Shown: positions 43,714-53,269 of the stretch, piece after piece | Numbering within the stretch: position 1 is the first letter of the stretch | Layout: every line of letters begins with the position of its first letter | Origin: Meridianimaribacter flavus | GTDB taxonomy: Bacteria; Bacteroidota; Bacteroidia; Flavobacteriales; Flavobacteriaceae | NCBI RefSeq assembly: GCF_004366715.1 | Contig: NZ_SOQZ01000002.1 | Location: forward strand, 186,001-250,000 | DNA: 64,000 nucleotides | Direction: 5' to 3' | The notes under the pieces: generated by a model | Seen by the model: only the letters and a program-made list of their open reading frames with translations | Told to the model about the DNA's origin: nothing | The model's database searches: none | Made by a program: the position numbers and the translations under genes

Positions 43714-46110
43714 ATGAAAAAAATATTTTTTGGCTTATTTATAGCTTTAAGTTGCTATACATATGGTCAAGATTGCAATTACACTTTTTTAGGAGAAGTT
43801 AAGGATTTCCATGATAAATCTTCCATCCCTTCTGCAACTATCTATATAAACGAACAAGACAAGTATATAGTTTCAGATTTTGATGGAAAGTTTAAAATAG
43901 AAAACCTATGCTCTGGTACAATAACATTAACTATTTCTCATATAGGTTGTGAAACAAAAACAGTTTCATATCAAGTTAATAATGATGTGTTTAAAGAAAT
44001 TTATTTAGAACACCATTTAGAAGAGTTAACTGAAGTTGTTGTGAATTCTAATCTTAAAACAGAAAACACTAGCATAGAGCAATCTCTTAATAAAGAAATC
44101 ATTGAAAATTACACCGACAAATCTCTTGGTGATGCACTAAACTCTTTAAGTGGAGTTTCGTCTTTAAATACTGGAAACACTATTGTAAAACCAATGATTC
44201 ATGGTTTACACAGTAGCAGACTACTAATTATCAATAATAATGTACGTTTATTTGACCAAGAATGGGGAGACGAACATGCACCAAATATTGATATTAACTC
44301 CAGCAACAAAATAGAAGTTGTTAAAGGCGCAAACACCTTAAAATATGGTAGTGATGCCGTTGGTGGATTAATTTTAGTAAAGCCTAAAAAATATTCTCCT
44401 GTAGATAGTTTATTTGGAAGCACAATACTATCATTAAACTCAAATGGTCGTGGAGGTAATATCAATACCGAACTCGTAAAAACGTTTAAATCGGGTTATT
44501 ATGCTAAGCTACAATCTAGTTATAAGCAGTTTGGAGATTTTAAAGCACCTGATTACTATTTAACAAATAGTGGACTTAAAAATTTCAACGCTTCTTTAAC
44601 AGCTGGTTACAATAGCTTTGAAAAAGGTTTTGATGCTTATTACAGTGTAGTAAGCAATGAAATAGCTATTCTACAATCGTCACACATTGGTAATGTAAAC
44701 GATTTGGTTACAGCTATTAACAGTAAAGAACCTAGAGTTATTGAAGATTTTTCTTATGATATAGATTATCCAAAGCAAGAAATTTTACATCATTTAGGAA
44801 AAATTGAAGCTTACAAACGTTTTAAGGGTTTAGGGAAACTATCTGTTCAATATGATTTACAAATTAATAGACGTAAAGAGTTTGATTTAAGAAGAGGTGA
44901 TTTAGCTAACACACCAGTTATTGATCTTAGATTATTTACAAACGCTTTACAATCTAATTTGCATATTGATTATATAGATGACCTTAAAATTGACACAGGT
45001 ATCATGGTGCGTTATCAACAAAACGATGCTATCTCTGGTACTGGAGCAAGTCCTTTAATTCCCGATTTTGACAAATACGATGCAAGTATTTATGCTATAG
45101 GAAACTATGACGTAAGTGATACTGCTGAATTAAGTGCAGGAATACGTTATGATTACTCGAGGATAGAAGCCACAAAATGGTATAATATTTCTGACTGGGA
45201 AGACAATAACTATGATGAGTTATTCCCTCAGTTTGAATCAAACACAACTGACAATTCTCAAATATTGACTTATCCTGAGTTTTCATACCATAACATATCT
45301 GCTAATCTTGGGTATTCAAAACAATTTAATAACGATATGTCAATATATCTTAATTACGGATTAGCAACAAGAGTTCCTAATCCGTCAGAATTGTTTAGTG
45401 ACGGTTTACACCATAGTGCAGCAAGAATAGAAACAGGTTTGCTAACACTAAATAAAGAAGTTGCCCATAAATTTGTGGCTTCTTTTGAACGTAATAATGA
45501 AAATTTCGGATTTTCAATTAGTCCGTATTACAAGTATATAAATGATTATATACAACTCATTCCTGTTGGAATTACCACCACAATAAGAGGTGCTTTTCCT
45601 GTTTGGGAATACAATCAAATTAACGCGCAAATATTTGGTGTTGATATAGATGTAAATAAGAAAATTAGCAACTCATTTAATTATAACGGAAGCATAAGCC
45701 TATTAAAAGGTGACAACAAATCCGATGACATTCCTTTAATACTTATGCCTGCTACTAATTTTTCAAACAGAATATCTTACTATAACGAAGACCTAAACCA
45801 GTTAACTATAGGTTTAAGTCACAAAACTGTATTACAACAAAACAGATATCCTGATTACAATTTTTACACCTTCAACCCTATTTCGCAAGAAGATGTGTAT
45901 GTAGATATTAGCTCTACGCCATCTGCCTATTCCCTATTTGGTTTTAACAGTTCAATGAACTTTAAAGCGTTTAAAAAAGGGAACTTAAAACTAGAATTTA
46001 ATATAGAAAACCTATTTAACACATCTTACAGAGAACATCTTAACAGACTAAGGTACTTTGCTGATGAATTGGGTAGGAACTTCAATTTAAAAATTAAAAT
46101 AAATTACTAA
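43714..46110 (+). CDS. TonB-dependent outer-membrane receptor
   Basis: A 798-residue receptor starting at ATG 43714 (signal MKKIFFGLFIALSCYTYGQ); the frame is open from 43669 by TTG. An N-terminal CarboxypepD_reg-like domain (FLGEVKDFHDKSSIPSATIY) is followed by the plug (VKPMIHGLHSSRLLIINNN; IEVVKGANTLKYGSDAVGG) and a 22-strand-type barrel ending LKIKINY. The plug segment with QEWGDEHAPNID resembles receptors of the zinc/heme-type group such as ZnuD. Flanked by His-rich secreted and His/Asp-rich lipoproteins, metal import is plausible; the metal is not proven. Confidence 0.88.
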   Translation: MKKIFFGLFIALSCYTYGQDCNYTFLGEVKDFHDKSSIPSATIYINEQDKYIVSDFDGKFKIENLCSGTITLTISHIGCETKTVSYQVNNDVFKEIYLEHHLEELTEVVVNSNLKTENTSIEQSLNKEIIENYTDKSLGDALNSLSGVSSLNTGNTIVKPMIHGLHSSRLLIINNNVRLFDQEWGDEHAPNIDINSSNKIEVVKGANTLKYGSDAVGGLILVKPKKYSPVDSLFGSTILSLNSNGRGGNINTELVKTFKSGYYAKLQSSYKQFGDFKAPDYYLTNSGLKNFNASLTAGYNSFEKGFDAYYSVVSNEIAILQSSHIGNVNDLVTAINSKEPRVIEDFSYDIDYPKQEILHHLGKIEAYKRFKGLGKLSVQYDLQINRRKEFDLRRGDLANTPVIDLRLFTNALQSNLHIDYIDDLKIDTGIMVRYQQNDAISGTGASPLIPDFDKYDASIYAIGNYDVSDTAELSAGIRYDYSRIEATKWYNISDWEDNNYDELFPQFESNTTDNSQILTYPEFSYHNISANLGYSKQFNNDMSIYLNYGLATRVPNPSELFSDGLHHSAARIETGLLTLNKEVAHKFVASFERNNENFGFSISPYYKYINDYIQLIPVGITTTIRGAFPVWEYNQINAQIFGVDIDVNKKISNSFNYNGSISLLKGDNKSDDIPLILMPATNFSNRISYYNEDLNQLTIGLSHKTVLQQNRYPDYNFYTFNPISQEDVYVDISSTPSAYSLFGFNSSMNFKAFKKGNLKLEFNIENLFNTSYREHLNRLRYFADELGRNFNLKIKINY

Positions 46111-46123
46111 AACAACAAAAATC

Positions 46124-46696
46124 ATGAAAAATTTAAAATCTATTAAAACAATAAAACTCTTAGCTTTATTCTTTGTTTCAAGTTTAGCACTTGTAAGCTG
46201 TTCAAGTGACGATGATGGCGATCACGATGACCACGACCATGAGGAAGAATTAATCACTACTGTAACTTACACTTTAAGTGATGGTACAAACGTAGTTACA
46301 TTAACTTTTCAAGATTTAGATGGTGAAGGTGGTGAAGACGGAACTACTACTGTTTCTGGTCCTTTAGCAGCAAGCACAACTTACACAGGTACATTACAAC
46401 TTTTAAATGAAACCGAAAGTCCTGCTGATAACATTACTTTAGAAGTTGAAGAAGAAGGCGATGAACACGAGTTTTTCTTTTCTTCAACAATTAATGACAT
46501 CACTATTACTAAAGATGACATGGATGTAAACAACAACCCAATTGGAATTGAGTCTACATTAACTACAGGAGCTGCTGGTACAGGATCTTTAACTATCATC
46601 TTAAAGCATGAGCCAACAAAACCTAACGATGGAACAGCTGCTGCTGCTGGAGGAAGTACTGATGTAGAGGTTACTTTCCCTATAACAGTTCAATAA
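46124..46696 (+). CDS. Lipoprotein with His/Asp-rich linker, partner of the TonB receptor
   Basis: A 190-residue lipoprotein: signal ending LALVSC (Cys26), then an acidic and His-rich linker (DDDGDHDDHDHEEE) and a beta-rich domain (TTVTYTLSDGTNVVTLTFQD; STTYTGTLQLLNETESPADN) that continues with KHEPTKPNDG. Flavobacterial relatives lie next to TonB receptors. The linker has the look of a metal-binding tether. It is 13 bases after the receptor stop, in the same operon, followed by a strong bidirectional terminator. Confidence 0.72.
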   Translation: MKNLKSIKTIKLLALFFVSSLALVSCSSDDDGDHDDHDHEEELITTVTYTLSDGTNVVTLTFQDLDGEGGEDGTTTVSGPLAASTTYTGTLQLLNETESPADNITLEVEEEGDEHEFFFSSTINDITITKDDMDVNNNPIGIESTLTTGAAGTGSLTIILKHEPTKPNDGTAAAAGGSTDVEVTFPITVQ

Positions 46697-46717
46697 ATTA
46701 AGCCTTGTAATACAGTT

Positions 46718-46752
46718 ATAAAAAAAGCGTTCATTTAGAACGCTTTTTTTAT
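46718..46752. terminator. Bidirectional hairpin terminator
   Basis: AAAAAAGCGTTC and GAACGCTTTTTT pair around a 5-base loop, with an A-run before and a T-run after. It closes the lipoprotein gene (+) and the small membrane protein gene (-). Confidence 0.9.
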
Positions 46753-47024
46753 TTAATTTCTATAACTGTTTCTTTCTCTTTACTGAATACATAGGTATAA
46801 AACCACATAATTGTAAAAGTTGGTATAATATCTAGTCCTGGTATAATCTCTTCTATAAAAGATATAACACCAGCAACCTTACCTTTGTTTCCACTATACA
46901 TTTTAGCCATCAAAACCCCTGAAAGTGGTGCCCAAATAATATCTATAATGGTAATAAAACCAATAGCATCAAAAAGAATACTTAATGCTAGTTTTTTGTA
47001 TTTGCTTAATCCTTCTAAATTCAT
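46749..47024 (-). CDS. Small membrane protein of unknown function
   Basis: A 91-residue protein with hydrophobic segments at about residues 12-40 (SILFDAIGFITIIDIIWAP) and 62-80 (GLDIIPTFTIMWFYTYV). The pattern KYKKLALSILFDAIG, then IWAPLSGVLMAKMYSG, and the ending of acidic and basic residues (FSKEKETVIEIK) is similar to short Bacteroidota membrane proteins without known function. It is the only gene between a terminator and folE, with a separate transcript likely. Confidence 0.65.
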   Translation of the reverse strand: MNLEGLSKYKKLALSILFDAIGFITIIDIIWAPLSGVLMAKMYSGNKGKVAGVISFIEEIIPGLDIIPTFTIMWFYTYVFSKEKETVIEIK

Positions 47025-47080
47025 AATTTATAATGTGTTGTTATACTTTATATTATAACAAGAAACATACCAAAATAGTA

Positions 47081-47677
47081 TTATGACAATTTTTCGCTTA
47101 TGAGCTTTAAAAACTCATTTCGCGTTTCAATTTTTTCAAATTGACCTCTAAACCCTGATGTAGTTGTTACAGAGTTTTGCTTTTGCACACCACGCATCAT
47201 CATACACATATGAGAGGCTTCAATTACAACAGCTACTCCTTGTGGTTTTAAAGTATCGTTAATACAGTCTAATATTTGCTCTGTTAAGCGCTCTTGTACT
47301 TGTAATCGTCGTGCAAAAACATCTACAATTCTTGGTATTTTGCTAAGCCCTACAATTTGTCCGTTTGGTATATAGGCAATATGCGCTTTTCCAAAAAATG
47401 GTAACATGTGGTGTTCGCATAACGAGTAAAGCTCAATGTCTTTTACGATTACCATTTCGTTGTAAGATTCTTTAAACATTGCACTTTTAAGAATCTCCGC
47501 TGCATCTTGATGATAGCCTTGTGTTAAAAATTTCATCGCTTTTGAAGCGCGCTCAGGCGTTTTGAGCAAACCTTCTCTTTCCACATCTTCACCTATATCT
47601 TTAATTATGTCTTTAAAGCGATTTTTAGTGTCGTCTGTGATATTAATATTATACTCTTCAAATTTGTTATAAGGCAT
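47081..47677 (-). CDS. folE: GTP cyclohydrolase I
   Basis: A 198-residue enzyme making dihydroneopterin triphosphate from GTP, first step to folate and tetrahydrobiopterin-type cofactors. The zinc ligands are in [15 protein letters not shown] (Cys, His) and [13 protein letters not shown] (second Cys), and the [20 protein letters not shown] block is standard. The start is ATG 47677 (MPYNKFEEY); the frame extends to 47701 but the extra residues are a basic run without conservation. It is a single-gene unit. Confidence 0.95.
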   Translation of the reverse strand: MPYNKFEEYNINITDDTKNRFKDIIKDIGEDVEREGLLKTPERASKAMKFLTQGYHQDAAEILKSAMFKESYNEMVIVKDIELYSLCEHHMLPFFGKAHIAYIPNGQIVGLSKIPRIVDVFARRLQVQERLTEQILDCINDTLKPQGVAVVIEASHMCMMMRGVQKQNSVTTTSGFRGQFEKIETRNEFLKLISEKLS

Positions 47678-47701
47678 ATTCAATTTTTTTTTTTGATACA
47701 T

Positions 47702-47867
47702 AAAAATACGTAAAATTCAATTGAAACCCTAGTAGCACAAAAAGCTCATTTAACTTTTATTTAAGAGAAAAAACGGTTTCAACTAATAGATTTGTATCAC
47801 TAACTGTAACAAATTAAATTAATTAATGTCTTTCTTTTAGAAATTAATTAAATCATCAATCATTAAA
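47702..47867. other. Divergent spacer between folE and the outer-membrane protein gene
   Basis: This 166-base A+T-rich spacer carries the + strand promoter at 47787-47794. No clear - strand TAnnTTTG was found for folE, and no repeats stand out. Confidence 0.5.
47787..47794 (+). promoter_or_regulatory. Promoter of the CBM9/DUF5916-like gene
   Basis: TAGATTTG matches TAnnTTTG. It lies 73 bases before ATG 47868, leaving a 5' leader of about 67 bases. Confidence 0.55.
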
Positions 47868-50312
47868 ATGTTTTTCCGCTTAACTATCTTTCTCTCTGTG
47901 CTTTTTTGTTTTTCTACAATTAAAGCTCAGGATAAAAAAACCTTAACTATTACCAGAACAACGACACCTCCTAAAATTGATGGAGTATTAAACGATGCTG
48001 TTTGGCAAAATGCTGATGAAGCAAAAGACTTTACTCAATTTAGACCTGAAATGGGTGTTCCTGAAACCGATTATCAAAAAACGGTTGTAAAAATTACTTA
48101 TGACGACGATGCTATATATGTTGGTGCATATCTCTATGATAAGCCAGAGGAAATCATGAAGCAGTTTAACAGCAGAGATAATTTTGGTCAACAAGATTTT
48201 TTTGGCGTTATCTTTAACCCTAACAACGACGCTCAAAACGATACTGAGTTTTTTATTTTTCCGTCAGGAAATCAAGCAGATGCTATTGCTTCTCCTAGTA
48301 TTGGTGAAGATTTTGGCTGGAATGCTGTTTGGGAAAGCGCTGTGAAAATTGTAGATGATGGCTGGGTTGTTGAAATGAAAATTCCATACTTTAATTTACG
48401 ATTTTCAAACCAAGATGTTCAAACTTGGGGATTGCAATTCCACAGACATTTTAGAACTACTAGAGCACAATATTCATGGAATCCAATAGACAGAACCAAA
48501 GGTAACATAGGATTGTATCATGGTGAATTAAAAGGCATTGAAAATATTGAGCCTCCTGTAAGGCTTAGCTTCTACCCTTTTACTTCAGGGCTTTTAAACA
48601 CTTATGATGGTGAAACCGATACTGATTTTAACTTAGGCTTAGACATCAAATACGGAATTACCGAAAACTTTACGTTAGACATGACTTTAATACCTGATTT
48701 TAGTCAAGCAGGATTTGATAATTTGGTACTAAACCTTGGACCTTTTGAGCAAACCTTTTCTGAACAACGCCAGTTTTTCACCGAAGGTGTTGATTTGTTT
48801 AATAAAGGTAATTTATTTTTCTCAAGACGTGTAGGTAGTAGACCAACAGGTAATGTTGAACTTAATGAAAATGAGGAAATTATTGACCGTCCTAACACAG
48901 TTAAAGTACTTAATGCTGCTAAAGTTTCTGGTCGAACTAAAAAAGGATTAGGAATTGGTGTTTTTAATGCTATTACCGAAAAAACCAAAGCTAAAATTAG
49001 AGATAATGAAACTGGTGAAGTAAGAGAAGAAGTTGTCGAGCCTCTTGCAAACTATAACATTTTGGTACTTGACCAACAATTTAATCAAAACTCATCAGTA
49101 AGTTTAATTAACACCAACGTAACTAGAGATGGAAATTTTAGAGATGCCAATGTTACTGGTTTACTGTTTGATATTTCAAACAAACGAAATACCTATAACC
49201 TCTATGGTGAAGCTAAAATGAGTAATCTAAACTTAGCTGACGGAAACCAAACAGGTTACAGCACTTTCTTTTTTGCAGGAAAATCACATGGAAAATTAAG
49301 ATATAGTTTTGACCATAGTTATGCTGACACCAAGTACGACATTAACGATTTAGGATTTATCTCAAGAAACAATTACAACAACTTTGGTGTGGACCTTACC
49401 TATCGAATTTTTGAACCTACCAAAAAGCTTAACAACTACTTTATTGGTACTTATGTTAATTATACACGTTTAGCTAATCCTGGAGAGTACACAGGAAGCA
49501 GCTTTGGCGTAAACTTTGACGCAGTAACTAAAACACTTCACAACTTTGGTGGAAACATAAATTTCCAAGTTGGTAAACAGTTTGATTACTTTGAACCACG
49601 TGTTGAAGGACGTTATTTTATCTATGAAAACCGAATAAACTCAAACGTTTGGATTTCTTCAAATTACAACAACACCTTTGCTATAGATGCTAATCTTGGT
49701 GGAGCAACTTATTTTGAAGATAATAGAGATACCAACGAGTATTGGTTTGGGTTAAACCCAAGAGTACGATTTAATGATAAATTTTTAGTAGTGTATTCTT
49801 TTGACTACAATAAAATTTTCAAGGATAGAGGATTTACAACGCTTTCAGATGATGATATCATTTTTGGAGAAAGAGACAGAAAAATATTGGTAAACAGTAT
49901 TTCTGGCACTTATAACTTTAACTCCTTCCACTCTTTGGGTTTAACGTTTAGAAACTATTGGTCAACCGTTATTTATCAAGATGAATTGTTTACATTAAGA
50001 GATAATGGTAGACTTACAAAAGATTCAGGCTTTACGGTTGGTGATTTAGAGAACAACCCAAATATCAATTTCAGCACATGGAATTTGGATTTAAATTACT
50101 CATGGCAATTTGCTCCTGGAAGTTTTCTAACTGCGTTATACAGAAATCAATTATTTAACTCTGATACTGCTGCTACTGAGACTTACAGACAAAGCCTGGA
50201 CAGACTCTTTGACCAACCTATTCAGCATACATTTTCATTACGATTACAATACTTTTTAAATTACAGTGATTTAAAAAATGTCTTTAAGAAGAAAAACAAA
50301 ACTAACTCTTAA
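47868..50312 (+). CDS. Outer-membrane CBM9-like/DUF5916-type protein
   Basis: An 814-residue exported protein. Signal peptide to about residue 20 (FCFSTIKAQ), then a CBM9-like beta-sandwich (PPKIDGVLNDAVWQNADEAK; DDAIYVGAYLYDKPEE; FFGVIFNPNNDAQND; GWVVEMKIPYFNLRF) and a long C-terminal part rich in aromatic alternating strands, with DMTLIPDFSQAGFDNLVLNL and RQFFTEG of the DUF5916 family, ending in a barrel-like strand. It is probably surface-exposed; ligand unknown. The gene stands alone with its own promoter. Confidence 0.82.
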   Translation: MFFRLTIFLSVLFCFSTIKAQDKKTLTITRTTTPPKIDGVLNDAVWQNADEAKDFTQFRPEMGVPETDYQKTVVKITYDDDAIYVGAYLYDKPEEIMKQFNSRDNFGQQDFFGVIFNPNNDAQNDTEFFIFPSGNQADAIASPSIGEDFGWNAVWESAVKIVDDGWVVEMKIPYFNLRFSNQDVQTWGLQFHRHFRTTRAQYSWNPIDRTKGNIGLYHGELKGIENIEPPVRLSFYPFTSGLLNTYDGETDTDFNLGLDIKYGITENFTLDMTLIPDFSQAGFDNLVLNLGPFEQTFSEQRQFFTEGVDLFNKGNLFFSRRVGSRPTGNVELNENEEIIDRPNTVKVLNAAKVSGRTKKGLGIGVFNAITEKTKAKIRDNETGEVREEVVEPLANYNILVLDQQFNQNSSVSLINTNVTRDGNFRDANVTGLLFDISNKRNTYNLYGEAKMSNLNLADGNQTGYSTFFFAGKSHGKLRYSFDHSYADTKYDINDLGFISRNNYNNFGVDLTYRIFEPTKKLNNYFIGTYVNYTRLANPGEYTGSSFGVNFDAVTKTLHNFGGNINFQVGKQFDYFEPRVEGRYFIYENRINSNVWISSNYNNTFAIDANLGGATYFEDNRDTNEYWFGLNPRVRFNDKFLVVYSFDYNKIFKDRGFTTLSDDDIIFGERDRKILVNSISGTYNFNSFHSLGLTFRNYWSTVIYQDELFTLRDNGRLTKDSGFTVGDLENNPNINFSTWNLDLNYSWQFAPGSFLTALYRNQLFNSDTAATETYRQSLDRLFDQPIQHTFSLRLQYFLNYSDLKNVFKKKNKTNS

Positions 50313-50363
50313 ATTGTGCATCACAGCTTAAAATAGTATGTTTACGTTATTATTTTCTAAAGC

Positions 50364-51026
50364 ATGATTAAAGCCAAAAATATTCACAAACACTATAACG
50401 ATTTACACGTTTTAAAAGGTGTTGATATTACTATTTCTAAAGGTGAAGTAGTCTCTATAGTTGGTGCTTCTGGTGCAGGAAAAACCACTTTACTGCAAAT
50501 TCTTGGTACTTTAGACAAAGCCAGTAGCAACAATGAAAGTCAGTTATTAATTAATGATGTTGATGTACTGCAGCTAAAAGACAAAACTTTAGCAAAATTT
50601 AGAAATGAGCATATTGGGTTTATTTTTCAATTTCATCAATTGCTACCTGAATTTACAGCTTTAGAAAATGTGTGCCTACCAGCTTTTATAAAAAATACTC
50701 CTAAAGCTGAAGCCGAAAAACGTGCTAAAGAGTTGTTAGATTTTTTAGGCCTTAAAGAACGCTACAATCATAAACCTAACGAACTTTCAGGTGGTGAACA
50801 ACAACGTGTTGCAGTAGCTAGAGCTTTGATAAATAATCCTGGATTAATCTTTGCCGACGAACCTTCAGGAAACCTTGATAGCGAAAGTGCTGAAAACCTT
50901 CACAACCTATTTTTCAAACTAAGAGATGAGTTTGGTCAAACCTTTGTAATTGTTACGCACAACGAGGAACTCGCTAATATGGCTGACCGCAAACTTACTA
51001 TGGTTGATGGGAAGATTGTGGATTAA
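50364..51026 (+). CDS. lolD: ABC transporter ATPase, LolD/MacB-type
   Basis: A 220-residue ATPase. Walker [10 protein letters not shown] near residue 36, Q-loop [12 protein letters not shown], signature [15 protein letters not shown], Walker [13 protein letters not shown], and H-loop VTHNEELA. The length and the linker [20 protein letters not shown] fit the LolD subfamily for lipoprotein release from the inner membrane or a MacB-like exporter. No permease gene is next to it. The AbiGi-like gene is convergent 16 bases downstream of its stop. Confidence 0.87.
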   Translation: MIKAKNIHKHYNDLHVLKGVDITISKGEVVSIVGASGAGKTTLLQILGTLDKASSNNESQLLINDVDVLQLKDKTLAKFRNEHIGFIFQFHQLLPEFTALENVCLPAFIKNTPKAEAEKRAKELLDFLGLKERYNHKPNELSGGEQQRVAVARALINNPGLIFADEPSGNLDSESAENLHNLFFKLRDEFGQTFVIVTHNEELANMADRKLTMVDGKIVD

Positions 51027-51042
51027 TAATTAGTTGTTTTCT

Positions 51043-51885
51043 TTAATCATTTCTTCTTTTAATTTTTTCGATTTCATCCATTTCTTCTTTTGATAATAAT
51101 ACTTCTTGAGTCAAAAAAATATTTGGAAGCAATCCAAATAATTCTTTTTTATCAATTTTATCTAAAATCCAAGATTTTAATTGCTCAGCTTCATTTTTTT
51201 TAGGTACATAAATACCCAAAATATCATTTAGCTCAAATTTAATTCTTGATTGATTTGTTTTGTCTTTTTTAAATAATCCATGATTACCAACAATTCTCCA
51301 TTCAAACTCATATGAGTTAACTCCAATTTCTACTAGGGACAAGAAGTCGAAAAGTGCATTCTGAGTATATTTACCTCCAAGAGAATTCATAAGTGAACAT
51401 ATCAAGCCTAGTCTTTTTGACAATTCTAAACCTGTATCAATATATATAACTTGAGATGCGTTGTTTTCGATAGCCCATTTTTTTGTTAATTGAATACCAT
51501 AACTCCCAAAAAAACCAACACTCAAAGGATGTAATTTTTGATTATGTCGAATTTCGGTGAAACATTTCATTGGAACTTCAAAATTTACAGATCCAATTAA
51601 GTGAATTATTTCCCATTTAAATCTATTGTCAGATTCAAACTCTTTAACTAAATTATTTAAGAATTGGTTTTTTTCAGGGTATAAATCTTTAATATCTCTA
51701 AGTCTTCGTATATATTGATTTGAAATATTATTCTCTTTCCAAATCTCAAATATTTCGTCACAATTATAAGATAATGTAGATTGAAAAGAAACCTTATGCT
51801 TTTTTAATTCAAAACCGTTTACTAAATCGTCTTTTAGAAAGTCCAGTTTTTCAACAAACCTAATTATTGATGTATTTTGAATCAT
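51043..51885 (-). CDS. AbiGi-like protein (abortive infection family)
   Basis: A 280-residue protein. Residues 105-150 read as PMKCFTEI, then SYGIQLTKKWA, then QVIYID, matching by eye the core of the AbiGi family (a CFxDI motif, a YGxFGIxxxKxW stretch, then a PVxYI strand). In lactococcal AbiG, AbiGi is half of a two-gene phage-resistance system and is described as antitoxin. No AbiGii-like partner is adjacent. The gene is A+T-rich and lies between core genes lolD and the TIGR02757 gene. I am moderately confident of the family only. Confidence 0.55.
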   Translation of the reverse strand: MIQNTSIIRFVEKLDFLKDDLVNGFELKKHKVSFQSTLSYNCDEIFEIWKENNISNQYIRRLRDIKDLYPEKNQFLNNLVKEFESDNRFKWEIIHLIGSVNFEVPMKCFTEIRHNQKLHPLSVGFFGSYGIQLTKKWAIENNASQVIYIDTGLELSKRLGLICSLMNSLGGKYTQNALFDFLSLVEIGVNSYEFEWRIVGNHGLFKKDKTNQSRIKFELNDILGIYVPKKNEAEQLKSWILDKIDKKELFGLLPNIFLTQEVLLSKEEMDEIEKIKRRND

Positions 51886-52075
51886 AAATTTTACAGTAAA
51901 AATTTAACAAACCTGATATTTGATTATCATTTATTGTGACTGCATAGCAATAATAGCTAAAGTAGCTTTATTTATTCTTTCTGTCCAAGTAATCAAGTTA
52001 AAAAACTCAATTAATTAATAAAATATAAATATCATTTATACCATAACTCATTTATCCCTAAACTGTTTTAATGAT

Positions 52076-52083
52076 TACTTTTG
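52076..52083 (+). promoter_or_regulatory. Promoter of the TIGR02757 gene
   Basis: TACTTTTG matches TAnnTTTG. It overlaps an in-frame TTG at 52081, showing that the coding start must be further on, at GTG 52108. Confidence 0.55.
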
Positions 52084-52107
52084 CACTTTATTACCAATAC
52101 AGTAAAA

Positions 52108-52881
52108 GTGAAATTCATTAATAAATCAGAGCTTAAAGAGTTTTTAGACAGTAAAGTTGAGCAATACAACAACCCAAAGTTTATTGAAAGCGACCCAATA
52201 CAAATACCACATCGGTTTTCAAAAAAGGAAGATATTGAAATTGCTGCATTTCTAACGGCTACCATTGCTTGGGGAAACCGAAAAAGCATTATCAACAATG
52301 CATCTAAAATGATGGATTTGTTAGATAACTCACCTTATGATTTTGTACTAAACCATAGGGAAAAAGACCTAGAACCTTTACTACAATTTGTACATCGCAC
52401 ATTTAATGGAACCGATTTAATCACTTTTGTAAAAGCTCTAAAACACATTTATAACAATCATGGAGGATTAGAAACGGTGTTTAGTAAAACAGCAAAAAAC
52501 GAATCCCTTCAAACAGCAATAAGTCAATTTAAAACTCACTTTTTTGAAGTTGAGCATTTACCTAGAACTCAAAAGCATGTGAGTGATCCTTTAAAAAATT
52601 CAGCTGCAAAACGAATCAACATGTATTTACGTTGGATGGTTAGAAATGATAATACTGGAGTAGATTTTGGGATTTGGAATAACATTTCACCTAGTCAACT
52701 CTCCTGCCCTTTAGACGTACACTCAGGAAATGTAGCTAGAAAATTAGGGCTTTTAACACGTAAACAAAATGATGCAAAAGCATTGTTTGAACTTGATACT
52801 AACTTAAGGAAATTAGACCCTAAAGACCCTGTAAAATACGATTTTGCACTTTTTGGGCTTGGTGTATTTGAAAGTTTTTAA
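52108..52881 (+). CDS. TIGR02757 family protein
   Basis: A 257-residue conserved protein starting at GTG 52108 (KFINKSELKEFLDSKVEQYN). It has SDPIQIPHRFSKKEDIEIAA, then FLTATIAWGNRKSIINNA, LYLRWMVRNDNTGVDFG-like MYLRWMVRNDNTGVDFG, and PLDVHSGNVARKLGLLTRKQ with the ending KYDFALFGLGV. The family (TIGR02757/DUF2400) is widespread and uncharacterised; its helical pattern resembles DNA glycosylase-type helix-hairpin-helix proteins, but no catalytic residue can be assigned. Confidence 0.88.
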   Translation: MKFINKSELKEFLDSKVEQYNNPKFIESDPIQIPHRFSKKEDIEIAAFLTATIAWGNRKSIINNASKMMDLLDNSPYDFVLNHREKDLEPLLQFVHRTFNGTDLITFVKALKHIYNNHGGLETVFSKTAKNESLQTAISQFKTHFFEVEHLPRTQKHVSDPLKNSAAKRINMYLRWMVRNDNTGVDFGIWNNISPSQLSCPLDVHSGNVARKLGLLTRKQNDAKALFELDTNLRKLDPKDPVKYDFALFGLGVFESF

Positions 52882-52886
52882 TTTTA

Positions 52887-52894
52887 TATATTTG
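52887..52894 (+). promoter_or_regulatory. Promoter of the small 100-residue protein gene
   Basis: TATATTTG matches TAnnTTTG with TTG at 52868-52870, 16 bases upstream and inside the end of the preceding gene. It is 32 bases before ATG 52927. Confidence 0.6.
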
Positions 52895-52926
52895 CTCCAT
52901 ATTACCCTAATTTAACTAACCAAAAA

Positions 52927-53229
52927 ATGAAGCACTCTTTTAGATTGAAAAAATCTCAAATAAAGACTGTTTTTACTGAGAAATTAGATATAAAATCGGT
53001 TTCTATTGAAAATAAGTCTGATGTTGAGAATGCAATCACAAACATTTTAGTTTTTAACGACCTTGACAGTTATCTTAATCCGATAGACTGTAGTTACAAT
53101 TTTATCAATACTTCAGTAAGTTTTCAATTAGAACTTAATCCTGAAAGAGATAAAAAAGACTTTTTTAAAACTATTAAAAAGTTTACTGAGTTCATTGAAG
53201 ACACAACAGAAAACAAAAAAGCGAATTAA
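52927..53229 (+). CDS. Small conserved hypothetical protein
   Basis: A 100-residue soluble protein, basic at the N terminus (KHSFRLKKSQIKTVFTEKL) and then a mixed fold (SKDVENAITNILVF-like DVENAITNILVFNDLDSYLN; FINTSVSFQLELNPERDKKD) with a helical basic end. No family was recognised. Its own promoter and a strong terminator whose stem begins inside the last codons suggest a real, separately transcribed gene. Confidence 0.6.
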   Translation: MKHSFRLKKSQIKTVFTEKLDIKSVSIENKSDVENAITNILVFNDLDSYLNPIDCSYNFINTSVSFQLELNPERDKKDFFKTIKKFTEFIEDTTENKKAN

Positions 53230-53250
53230 AAAACTTTAATTCGCTTTTTT
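53213..53250. terminator. Bidirectional hairpin terminator
   Basis: GCGAATTAAA and TTTAATTCGC form a perfect 10-base stem around AAAC, flanked by A-run and T-run. The stop codon of the 100-residue protein lies inside the first arm. It closes that gene and the convergent M61 peptidase gene. Confidence 0.9.
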
Positions 53251-53269
53251 GTTTTTTATATGTAATTAA

